Positions 1 through 7,160 of a stretch of 50,094 bases of DNA are shown piece by piece; position 1 is the stretch's first letter, and every line of letters begins with the position of its first letter. The translations under genes were made by a program, and so were the position numbers. The stretch spans positions 1 through 50,094 of the forward strand of contig NZ_WTVS01000043.1 of assembly GCF_012911005.2 (NCBI RefSeq), in the 5' to 3' direction. The notes beneath the pieces were generated by a model that worked only from the letters and a program-made list of their open reading frames with translations, searched no databases and had not been told where the DNA came from. Source of the DNA: Aromatoleum toluolicum (lineage in GTDB: Bacteria; Pseudomonadota; Gammaproteobacteria; Burkholderiales; Rhodocyclaceae).

Positions 1-1267
1 CTGTGGGGGCCTCCGGGCGGGGGATCACGCGGCCGTCGGACATGGCCGCGATCTCGTCTTCGCCGACCGGTACGAGCGTATCGCCGAAGTGGACATCCAC
101 GGGAAGGCGCATGAATTCGCCTACCGGGCCGTCGGCGGGGCCCGCGGACTCGCCGTCGGCCAGCAATGCCAGCAGCGACAGGCGGTAGGAGGCGGGCGCG
201 AAGCCGCCGCCGGCCACCACGGTGTGCAGCGGGGCGGAGGCGGGCAGGATGTCGAGTCGCCGTGCAAAGTGTTCGAGCAGCGCGAGATCGTCCTGCTCGG
301 GCGCGGCGTTCACCGCGGCGGCGTCCGGGGGCGGCAGTGCGGTGTCGGTTTCGCGGGCGCGGACTTCGTCGGAGAGCACGCTTTCGGCGCGGTCGATGAG
401 CTCGTGGCCGCCCGCGAGCAGCGGCAGCTCGGGCACCACGAGGAGCGCGCCTTCGGCGAAGGCCGCGAAGGCAGCGGCGTCGAGTCCGCGTAACCACGCC
501 GTCACGTCGGACGACGAGATGCCCGATGCGCCCAGGGTGACGCGCTGCGCCTCGATCTTGTTGAGCGCGCGCTGGAAGCTGGCGTCGGCACGCGCGAGCC
601 GGGACTGGGCGAGGCCGATGCGCTGTGCGATGCGCGCGATCTCGAAATCGACTTCGGGGTCGGCCAGCAGGCTCTTGAGAATCTCGGTACCGCGCCCGAG
701 CCAGCGCTCGTTGGCGGAAAGGCGGCGGCGTGCGCCGAGGATCTGGAACTCCGAGCCGGAGGCGATCGCCTCCTCGAAGTGCCAGGTGAGGTCGTTGAGC
801 TTGGACAGCAGGTGGCCGAGCGCTTCGGGCGTGACGCTGCCGACCGCCTGCAGGCCGGCGAGCTGGGCGGTGAGGAAACCCAGCTCCGCGTCCTCTTCGG
901 CCGAGAAGCGCAGCAGCATGGCGATGGCCGCCACGGCGTTGCGGCCGAGGTCCGAGAGGTGGTAGTTGCCGTCGTCCGCGTAGGCGAGGAGCTGGTTGTC
1001 GCGCAGGCGCTTCAGGACGGTTTCGAGCTTCACCGGGTCGAGGTAGGTGAAGCGCGCGCGCAGGGCATCGGGCGACCAGCGCGGCGTTTCCGCCTCCTGA
1101 CCGATCTCGCGCAGCACCAGCAGGCGCAGCAAGACCTCGGCCTCGGAGCCGCGGAACAGCGTGATGAAGGCGTCGATCAGCGGTCGCGCCGCTACGAGCG
1201 GCGCGAGTTCCGGCACGTCGTCCGCGGCAACGCCGGGGGCGAGAAAATCGGCAAGCTCAGGCGTCAT
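1..1267 (-). CDS. Uncharacterised protein, C-terminus cut by window edge
   Basis: An open minus-strand frame starts at the ATG at 1267 and runs off the window edge, giving about 422 visible residues (N-terminus MTPELADFLAPG). It begins 21 bases after the prfB stop in the same direction, so the two are probably cotranscribed. The first ~100 residues are helical and rich in Leu and Arg, with a 'LRDNQLLAYADDGNYHLSDLGRN' type pattern (written here only as an approximate region, residues ~85-105) that resembles a winged-helix motif. The middle is a long helical stretch and the later part is Ala/Asp/Glu-rich. I do not recognise the family. A DNA-associated winged-helix protein is possible but is only inference. 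The plus-strand frames over this gene are its antisense shadows. Confidence 0.7.
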   Translation of the reverse strand, partial: MTPELADFLAPGVAADDVPELAPLVAARPLIDAFITLFRGSEAEVLLRLLVLREIGQEAETPRWSPDALRARFTYLDPVKLETVLKRLRDNQLLAYADDGNYHLSDLGRNAVAAIAMLLRFSAEEDAELGFLTAQLAGLQAVGSVTPEALGHLLSKLNDLTWHFEEAIASGSEFQILGARRRLSANERWLGRGTEILKSLLADPEVDFEIARIAQRIGLAQSRLARADASFQRALNKIEAQRVTLGASGISSSDVTAWLRGLDAAAFAAFAEGALLVVPELPLLAGGHELIDRAESVLSDEVRARETDTALPPPDAAAVNAAPEQDDLALLEHFARRLDILPASAPLHTVVAGGGFAPASYRLSLLALLADGESAGPADGPVGEFMRLPVDVHFGDTLVPVGEDEIAAMSDGRVIPRPEAPT

Positions 1268-1288
1268 GCGTGCGCAGGGGCAGGGCGG

Positions 1289-2393
1289 TCAAACACCCTG
1301 CTTGAGGCTCGCCGCGATGAAGTCGTCCAGGTCGCCGTCGAGCACGCCCTGGGTGTTGCCGACTTCGTAGTTGGTGCGCAGATCCTTGATGCGCGACTGG
1401 TCGAGCACGTAGGAGCGGATCTGGTGGCCCCAGCCGATGTCGCTCTTGGAGTCTTCCAGTTTCTGCTGCTCGGCCTGGCGCTTGCGCAGTTCCAGTTCGT
1501 ACAGGCGGGCCTTCAGCATTGACATCGCTTCGGCCTTGTTCTTGTGCTGCGAGCGGTCGTTCTGGCACTGCACGACGACGCCGGTGGGCTCGTGCGTGAT
1601 GCGCACCGCGGAGTCGGTCTTGTTGATGTGCTGACCGCCGGCGCCGGACGCGCGGTAGGTGTCGATGCGCAGGTCGGCCGGATTGATGTCGATCTCGATC
1701 GAGTCGTCGACTTCCGGATACACGAACACCGACGAGAAGCTGGTGTGGCGGCGCGCGTTGGAGTCGAACGGACTCTTGCGCACGAGGCGGTGGATGCCGG
1801 TCTCGGTGCGCAGGAAACCGTATGCATAGTCCCCGCTGACCTTTATCGTGGCGCCCTTGATGCCGGCGACTTCGCCCTCGGACTCTTCCATGAGCTCGAC
1901 CGCGAAACCCTTGCGCTCGCAGTAGCGCAGATACATGCGTTCGAGCATGCCTGCCCAGTCCTGGGCTTCGGTACCGCCGGCGCCGGCCTGGATTTCGATG
2001 AAGCAGGAATTCGGGTCCATCGGATTCGAGAACATCCGGCGGAACTCGAGTGCGTGCACCTTCGCTTCGAGCGGGGCGAGGTCGCCTTCGACGGCGTTCA
2101 GGGTGTCCTCGTCGTCCTCGGCCTGAGCGAGTTCGAACAGGTCCTTGAGGTCGATCGACGATTGCTCGATGTCGCGCAGGTTGATGACGATATCGTCGAG
2201 TTGACGTTTTTCCTTGCCGAGTTCCTGAGCCTTCTCGGCATTGTTCCAGACGGCCGGATCTTCCAGCGCGCGGGTTACTTCTTCGAGTTTCGACGCCTTT
2301 TCATCGTAGTCAAAGATACCTCCGAAGTTCGCGACCGCGGGCCTGCAGGTCGTCTAGTTTCAGGGCGAGGGCATTGATGCGTTCTGCTTCCAT
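1289..2393 (-). CDS. prfB: Peptide chain release factor 2 (programmed +1 frameshift)
   Basis: RF2 recognises UGA and UAA stop codons and triggers peptide release. The gene is in two frames: codons 1-27 from the ATG at 2393 end at an in-frame UGA (2312-2310), and the remaining 340 codons continue in the +1 frame from 2311, giving a 367-residue product, the usual RF2 length. The stop-codon recognition tripeptide SPF (in [11 protein letters not shown]) and the peptidyl-hydrolysis GGQ motif (in [13 protein letters not shown]) are both present. A single-frame annotation would give only a truncated 256-residue protein starting at an internal Met near 2059. The gene is followed after 21 bases by the uncharacterised gene on the same strand. 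Confidence 0.97.
2310..2323 (-). promoter_or_regulatory. prfB +1 frameshift site
   Basis: On the minus strand the sequence reads GGAGGTATCTTTGAC. It contains an internal Shine-Dalgarno-like GGAGG (2323-2319), a short spacer, then the slippery codon CUU followed by UGA C. This is the same arrangement as the autoregulatory frameshift of E. coli prfB: when RF2 is scarce, ribosomes pause at UGA, shift +1 and make full-length RF2. Confidence 0.95.
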
Positions 2394-2488
2394 GGCGGGG
2401 CTCCGGGCGATTCTGGGAAACCCGTAAGTATACCCCGATCGGATCGCGCCGCGCGCTTGCCCGAGGGCGAGGTCTTTCGTGTGAGCCC

Positions 2489-2520
2489 AAAAACAACGGC
2501 GACCCGCGGGTCGCCGTTGT
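2489..2520 (-). terminator. Rho-independent terminator of ompW
   Basis: A perfect inverted repeat, ACAACGGCGACCC / GGGTCGCCGTTGT (2493-2520), lies 20 bases beyond the ompW stop. On the minus strand it is followed by a run of five T residues, the classic intrinsic terminator shape. It separates ompW from prfB. Confidence 0.85.
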
Positions 2521-2540
2521 GTGTGCCGGGGAGGGCCGGA

Positions 2541-3218
2541 TCAGAACTTGTAGCCGACGCCAACCATGTACACCCACGGATCGATCTCGACGCTGACCTT
2601 GACCTTCCCGAGCACGGGGTGCCGCGCGGTGGCATGACTGTCGATGCCGATACGCCACACGGCCGCATTCAGCACAATCCGGTCGGTCAGCATGTAGTCG
2701 ATACCGGCCTGCAGGGCGAGCCCCCACGAGTCCTCGCGATCGAGGTGGGAAAAGCCCTGTGCCTTGCGCCCGTCCGTCAGGTCTTCATTGAAGAAGGTCG
2801 TGTAGTTGATGCCGGCGCCGACGTACGGCTGCCACTTCGAGCTGGAGTCCATCGGGAAGTACTGCAGCGTAACGGTCGGCGGCAGTTGCTCGATGGTGGC
2901 GAGCCTGCCGTTGAGACCCGCGGGCAGTCCCTTGACGCTGACGCTGTGCTTGAACGGGGTGGCTGCGAGCAATTCGACGCCGACATGGTCGGTCAGCATG
3001 TAGCCGAACGTCAGGCCGAGCTGGGTATCGTCGCTCACCGTGGCATTCGAACCCGCGATCTTGCCGGTGGCGCTGGACGAGACGTCGGACCCGCCCATTT
3101 CCGGGGCTACCCGCGCCGCACCTGCGCGGACGACGAAGTCTCCCGCCTTGTAGGCGTGTGCAAAGGGGCTTGCAGTGCCCAGGGCGAGCAGGGAGGCGAT
3201 GACGAGCGATTTTTTCAT
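2541..3218 (-). CDS. ompW: OmpW-family outer membrane protein
   Basis: This is a 225-residue OmpW-type eight-stranded beta-barrel of the outer membrane. It has a Sec signal peptide (MKKSLVIASLLALGTASPFAHA, cleavage after AHA at ~22), the mature start YKAGDFVVRAGAARV, the family segments TVTLQYFP and YVGAGINYT, and a terminal aromatic residue (GVGYKF) typical of outer membrane proteins. Length is normal. A good ribosome site (AGAGGAG) precedes the ATG at 3218. A terminator follows the gene and an FNR-type palindrome lies ~100 bases upstream, fitting the oxygen-dependent control known for ompW in enterobacteria. The transported substrate cannot be told from sequence. Confidence 0.93.
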   Translation of the reverse strand: MKKSLVIASLLALGTASPFAHAYKAGDFVVRAGAARVAPEMGGSDVSSSATGKIAGSNATVSDDTQLGLTFGYMLTDHVGVELLAATPFKHSVSVKGLPAGLNGRLATIEQLPPTVTLQYFPMDSSSKWQPYVGAGINYTTFFNEDLTDGRKAQGFSHLDREDSWGLALQAGIDYMLTDRIVLNAAVWRIGIDSHATARHPVLGKVKVSVEIDPWVYMVGVGYKF

Positions 3219-3558
3219 GAGCTACTCCTCTTGCATGACGCGAATGAATTGTGGGGCATATTACCCACTTTTCGGGCGTGGCTATGTGCATTGCACAAAA
3301 ATTTCACTCATGTTTGACGAAAGTCAAAAAAAGCCCGTAATGGAATTGTGGGATCTATCCATCCGGGGTTAATGCAGGCAGGCCGCTGGTTTCCAGCCGG
3401 CTCCCAGCTGACCGACATCCGCTGTTCGCTGATCGACCGATCTCGTTGGCTGAACGCATGGCGCAACCTTGCCCGCTTTTGCTGCAGTGCGGCAAAGATT
3501 GCGGTGATGCAGATGCCGTACGGACGCAGGTCCGCGAGCAGGAGCAATCCGCCACGGT
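3219..3558. other. Intergenic region between ompW and GNAT gene
   Basis: This 340-base divergent spacer holds the ompW ribosome site, its probable promoter and the FNR-type box at 3314-3327. The part from ~3360 to 3558 holds a short GCTGG-ttt-CCAGC hairpin (about 3383-3395). I see no convincing gene or other signal; the frames here lack ribosome sites and recognisable products. Confidence 0.5.
3314..3327 (-). promoter_or_regulatory. FNR/AcpR-type box upstream of ompW
   Basis: TTGACGAAAGTCAA is a perfect TTGAC-N4-GTCAA palindrome, close to the FNR consensus TTGAT-N4-ATCAA. Its centre (3320.5) lies ~102 bases upstream of the ompW start. A class II position would put transcription start near 3279, with a possible weak -10 (CATAGC) near 3286-3281. 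The box is seen directly; its use by ompW is inferred. Confidence 0.6.
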
Positions 3559-4107
3559 ATGATGGTTATCCGTCCGAAACGAACGTCCGAGAAAATACAC
3601 GTGTCCATCGAAGTCATTCGTGCCGACTATCACGACCCCATTCATGCGAATGCCATTGTCGAGCTGCTGGACGCCTATGCGCGCGATCCGATGGGGGGCG
3701 GCGAGGCCTTGCCGGCCGAGGTCAAGGAAAGGGTCGTGCGCGAGCTTGCGCGCCTGCCGCATGCCTTCAGCCTGATCGCCTACGAGAATGGCGTCGCGGT
3801 AGGGCTGGCGAATTGCTTCGAAGCGTTCTCCACCTTCGCCGCAAGGCCGCTGGTCAACATCCACGATTTCGTCGTTCTCGCGGTGTACCGCGGACGTGGC
3901 GTCAGCCAGCATCTGCTGGAGGCGGTGGAAGCCGCGGCCAGGGAGCGGGGATGCTGCAAGCTCACGCTGGAGGTTCTCAGCGGGAATGAAGCGGCGCGGG
4001 CGGCTTATGCGAAGTTCGGTTTTCGCGATTACACGCTCGATGTGCGCGCTGGCAGTGCGCTGTTCTGGCAGAAGCCGCTTGGGAATCACCCGATCCCTAT
4101 CGCCTGA
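3559..4107 (+). CDS. GNAT-family N-acetyltransferase
   Basis: This probable acetyl-CoA-dependent N-acetyltransferase has up to 182 residues. The acetyl-CoA binding motif A appears as DFVVLAVYRGRGVSQHLLEA (R-G-R-G-V loop, residues ~103-122), followed by the typical 'EVLSGNEAARAAYAKFGF' motif-B region (~138-155). The start is uncertain: ATG codons at 3559 and 3562 have no clear ribosome site, and a GTG at 3601 would give a 168-residue protein starting SIEVIRADY, similar to where GNAT domains normally begin. The substrate is unknown. The gene is convergent with the PAP2 gene. Confidence 0.85.
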   Translation: MMVIRPKRTSEKIHVSIEVIRADYHDPIHANAIVELLDAYARDPMGGGEALPAEVKERVVRELARLPHAFSLIAYENGVAVGLANCFEAFSTFAARPLVNIHDFVVLAVYRGRGVSQHLLEAVEAAARERGCCKLTLEVLSGNEAARAAYAKFGFRDYTLDVRAGSALFWQKPLGNHPIPIA

Positions 4108-4146
4108 AGCACGATGACGCCGCGCGGGATTGGCGGCGCCGCACCC

Positions 4147-4842
4147 TCAGAGCTCCTTCGGGGCCATCCGCGCCACATGCCGCAGCGAAGGCAGCGCGAA
4201 GGCCAAGCCGACAAGGACGCCGGCGATGACATCGAGCACGACATGCTGGCGCGTGGCGATCGTCGACCACACAATTGCCGCGCAGAGCAGGGCGTTTCCC
4301 CAGCGCAGCGCCGCCGGCGCCCCCACCGCCCGGGCGATGCGCTCGAGCCACAACGCCGTGAATACCGACGAGGCGACGTGCAGCGACGGGCAGGCGTTGC
4401 CGGCCGCGTCCACATTCTTGATCGCGGCCAGCTGCGGGTACGCCGACCAGTCGATGCCCGCTGGCGGCACCGACGTCGGAAGCAGCCAGTAAATGCCGAG
4501 GCAGAACAGGCACATCGCCGAGATCCATGCGCCGAACCAGAGCAGCGGGCGCAGGCTGCCAATGAAGGCGGGTGGGAGCGAGACATATGCCCACAAGCTT
4601 GCGTAAACCGGAAACGCGGCGGCGGAGAAGGGGATCCATTCATCGACGACGAGGCGGGGCATCATCGTCGGGGCCGTCAGCGGATGGCGGAGCACCGTGA
4701 AATAGCCCCAGAAGAACAGCACCATGAAAGTCATGGTGCCCGCCGCCTTGAGCGGCCAGAGAATGGCGAAACGGACAGCCAGCTGGCGGAACCAGGCGAG
4801 GCGAGGCGCCGCGACCAGCGGCAGGGCGGAGGGTGTCGGCAT
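4147..4842 (-). CDS. PAP2-superfamily membrane phosphatase
   Basis: This 231-residue polytopic membrane protein has about six hydrophobic segments. The PAP2 phosphatase signature is in the C-terminal half: CPSLHVASS (motif 2, with its His) and TRQHVVLDVIAG (motif 3, His and Asp). These make up the catalytic site of lipid phosphatases and of related phosphotransferases of the inositol-phosphorylceramide synthase type. It probably removes phosphate from, or transfers a phosphorylated headgroup to, a membrane lipid. Substrate is not determined. It is divergent from the acyl carrier protein gene with a 93-base spacer. Confidence 0.85.
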   Translation of the reverse strand: MPTPSALPLVAAPRLAWFRQLAVRFAILWPLKAAGTMTFMVLFFWGYFTVLRHPLTAPTMMPRLVVDEWIPFSAAAFPVYASLWAYVSLPPAFIGSLRPLLWFGAWISAMCLFCLGIYWLLPTSVPPAGIDWSAYPQLAAIKNVDAAGNACPSLHVASSVFTALWLERIARAVGAPAALRWGNALLCAAIVWSTIATRQHVVLDVIAGVLVGLAFALPSLRHVARMAPKEL

Positions 4843-4935
4843 GGCCGCCGGATAGTATCAAACATCGGTGAACACACCGGAAATGCCCGACGAATCTATC
4901 GTGAAACATTTGATTTCATATAAAATTCGCGCCCT

Positions 4936-5178
4936 ATGAATTCAATTGCACTTATTCGCGAATTTCTCGACGAACGCCTCGGCGTTGCGTCCGAAAAGGT
5001 GGTTGCAGACGCGCTGTTGGTCGACCTCGGCGTCGACTCGCTGATGATGCTCGAACTGATGTTCGCGTTCGAGGACCGCTTCGGGATCAAGGTCCCGAAC
5101 GAGCTCGAAAATCCGAACAGTGTGGGCGACATGGTGGCCGCCATGGATGGCCTGATCACCACAACGAACGCGAGCTGA
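4936..5178 (+). CDS. Acyl carrier protein
   Basis: This is an 80-residue stand-alone acyl carrier protein. The phosphopantetheine attachment site is Ser35 in the motif LGVDSLMMLEL. Helix II continues as FAFEDRFGIKVPNE, as in AcpP-like carriers. It ends three bases before the ketosynthase start, so the two are surely cotranscribed and probably work as partners. An AT-rich stretch (TTGATTTCATATAAAATT, around 4910-4927) immediately upstream may hold the promoter. It is probably a specialised carrier rather than the housekeeping AcpP, because no fab genes other than a ketosynthase are nearby. Confidence 0.92.
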   Translation: MNSIALIREFLDERLGVASEKVVADALLVDLGVDSLMMLELMFAFEDRFGIKVPNELENPNSVGDMVAAMDGLITTTNAS

Positions 5179-5181
5179 GTC

Positions 5182-6435
5182 ATGGTCCGGCGTCGGGTTG
5201 CGATTACGGGCCTCGGTCTGGCCAGCCCCTACGGCGGCGATCTGGCGGATTTCTTCACCCGGCTGTGCGCCGGCGAATCGGCGGTCCGCCACCTGCTCAC
5301 GGACGACCAGCCGCGGCCCTTGTCGATTCCGTTCGTCGCGTGTCCGGGCTTCGATGCCGATGCCGCGCTCGGCAAGCCCCTGGCCGCGATGATGGACCGT
5401 TTCGCCCAGCTCGGCATGGCGGCCGCCTTCAATGCATGGGACGCCGCCGGCCTCGTGCGCACGGCCGGCGACGAATCGCGCGACGACTGGGGCGTGTCCT
5501 GGGGCACCGCGCTCGGCGGCACCCTCGCGTATGAAAAGGGCTACCGTGAACTGTGGCAGCGGGGCCGCGAACGCCTGTCGCCGCTCTCGGTGCTGCTCGG
5601 CATGAACAACGCCGCCAACGCCCACATCTCGATCCAGCTGGGTTTGGGCGGCGTCAGCACCAGCCACACCGTCGCCTGCGCGTCCTCGGCCGTGGCGATC
5701 GGCGAAGCCTTCCGCCGCGTCCGCTCGGGCGAGGCGACGATCATGGTCACCGGCGGCTCCGACGTGCCACAGGCCTACGGCGTCGCGCGCGCCTGGGAAG
5801 CCCTGCGCGTCATGGCCCCCGGCGACGCCGAAACCTCGCCCGCAGCCTGCCGCCCCTTCGCCGCCGACCGCCGCGGCCTCGTCCTCGGTGAAGGCGGGGC
5901 CGCGCTGGTCCTCGAGGATCGGGATCACGCCCTTGCCCGGGGCGCGACCATCCACGGCGAGATCGTCGGCTACGGCGCGAGCTGCGACCACAGCCACCTC
6001 GTGCGTCCCGAGGCTGCCGGCCAGATCCGCGCGCTGCAGGCGGCGCTCGCCGACGCCGGGCTGGCCGCGGACGACATCGACTACATCAACGCCCACGGAA
6101 CGGCCACCGCCGAAGGCGACCCGGTGGAGGTCGCGGCGCTGAGAACCGTGTTCGGCGAGCGCGCGAAAACGCTGCCGGTCAGCGCCACGAAGTCGATGCA
6201 CGGCCACCTGCTCGGTGCCGCCGGCGCCATCGAGGCGATCGCCTCCGTGCTCGCACTGCGCGACGACGTCCTGCCGCCCACCGTCAACCTCGCCGACAAT
6301 CTGGATCCCGCCTGTAGCGGCGTCGAACACCTGACCGTCGCCCGGCAAGGCGCGGCGCCGCGCGCTGCGCTGTCGAATTCCTTCGCCTTCGGCGGCAGCA
6401 ACGCAGTCCTCGTCTTCCGCGCCGTCCGACAGTAA
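5182..6435 (+). CDS. Beta-ketoacyl-ACP synthase (FabF/KAS II-like)
   Basis: This 417-residue condensing enzyme of the thiolase fold would elongate an acyl chain on the adjacent carrier protein with malonyl-ACP. The catalytic triad is complete: Cys166 in VACASSAVAIG, His305 in NAHGTATAEGD and His342 in KSMHGHLLGAAGA, with Lys337. The C-terminal SNSFAFGGSNAVLVF glycine-rich loop is also present. Length is normal for FabF. It is distinct from a housekeeping FabF in being paired only with an ACP and a downstream methyltransferase, so it may serve a specialised lipid or polyketide. The product cannot be named from sequence. Confidence 0.9.
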   Translation: MVRRRVAITGLGLASPYGGDLADFFTRLCAGESAVRHLLTDDQPRPLSIPFVACPGFDADAALGKPLAAMMDRFAQLGMAAAFNAWDAAGLVRTAGDESRDDWGVSWGTALGGTLAYEKGYRELWQRGRERLSPLSVLLGMNNAANAHISIQLGLGGVSTSHTVACASSAVAIGEAFRRVRSGEATIMVTGGSDVPQAYGVARAWEALRVMAPGDAETSPAACRPFAADRRGLVLGEGGAALVLEDRDHALARGATIHGEIVGYGASCDHSHLVRPEAAGQIRALQAALADAGLAADDIDYINAHGTATAEGDPVEVAALRTVFGERAKTLPVSATKSMHGHLLGAAGAIEAIASVLALRDDVLPPTVNLADNLDPACSGVEHLTVARQGAAPRAALSNSFAFGGSNAVLVFRAVRQ

Positions 6436-6468
6436 GGCAGGAAGATCCGCCGTTTTGCCGGAGAACCC

Positions 6469-7014
6469 ATGAGCCTGCCCATCGCCAACCTGCCGCTGAT
6501 GCTCACCGGCACCGCAGGCCTGCTGTGGTTCTCGCGCAAGCCGCTGCGCAATCCCGGCAGCCACGGCTTCTACCGCTTCTTCGCCTGGGAAACGATCCTC
6601 GCGCTGGCCGTTCTCAACCGCGAATCAACCGGCGATCAGCTGATTTCCGAAACCCTGCTGCAATTGAGCCTGCTGCCGCTGGTCTTCGGCTTTATCGCCC
6701 TGCGTCGTCGCGGCAAGCGCGACGCAACCCGGCGCGAGGACAGCTCCCTCTACGGTTGGGAAAAGACCACTGAACTCATTACCGGCGGCATCTTCGGCCT
6801 GATCCGCCACCCGATGTACAGCGCGCTTCTCGCCCTCGACTGGGGCATGTTCTTCCGCGCCGCGAGTTGGCCGGCGTTTGCGCTCGCGCTGTTCGGCAGC
6901 GCCTGTGTACTGCTGACCGCGCGGGCCGACGAAAAGGAATGCATCGCCTATTTCGGCCAGGCCTATATCGACTACATGCGAGGCACGCGCCGCTTCATCC
7001 CGTGGCTGTTCTGA
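6469..7014 (+). CDS. ICMT/PEMT-like membrane methyltransferase
   Basis: This 181-residue membrane protein has about four hydrophobic segments. The C-terminal half carries the isoprenylcysteine carboxyl methyltransferase / phospholipid methyltransferase signature GLIRHPMYSALLALDWG, followed by the acidic segment ADEKECIAYFGQAYIDYM that binds S-adenosylmethionine in this superfamily. The ATG at 6469 has a ribosome site (GGAGAA). It lies 33 bases after the ketosynthase gene and is probably in its operon, hinting at methylation of a lipid made by the ACP/ketosynthase pair. That link is inference only. Confidence 0.8.
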   Translation: MSLPIANLPLMLTGTAGLLWFSRKPLRNPGSHGFYRFFAWETILALAVLNRESTGDQLISETLLQLSLLPLVFGFIALRRRGKRDATRREDSSLYGWEKTTELITGGIFGLIRHPMYSALLALDWGMFFRAASWPAFALALFGSACVLLTARADEKECIAYFGQAYIDYMRGTRRFIPWLF

Positions 7015-7160
7015 ACGGGGAATCGACAATGCGGAGGAGGGGCCGCTCGCACCGCGCGGCAGGGCGCCGCGGCGTTCAGGCCAGAATCTGCACGCGGCCG
7101 CTTCATGACAACGGGCAAATGTGATAATTGGGCCAAACGATTCTCGTGATCAGGCCGGAC

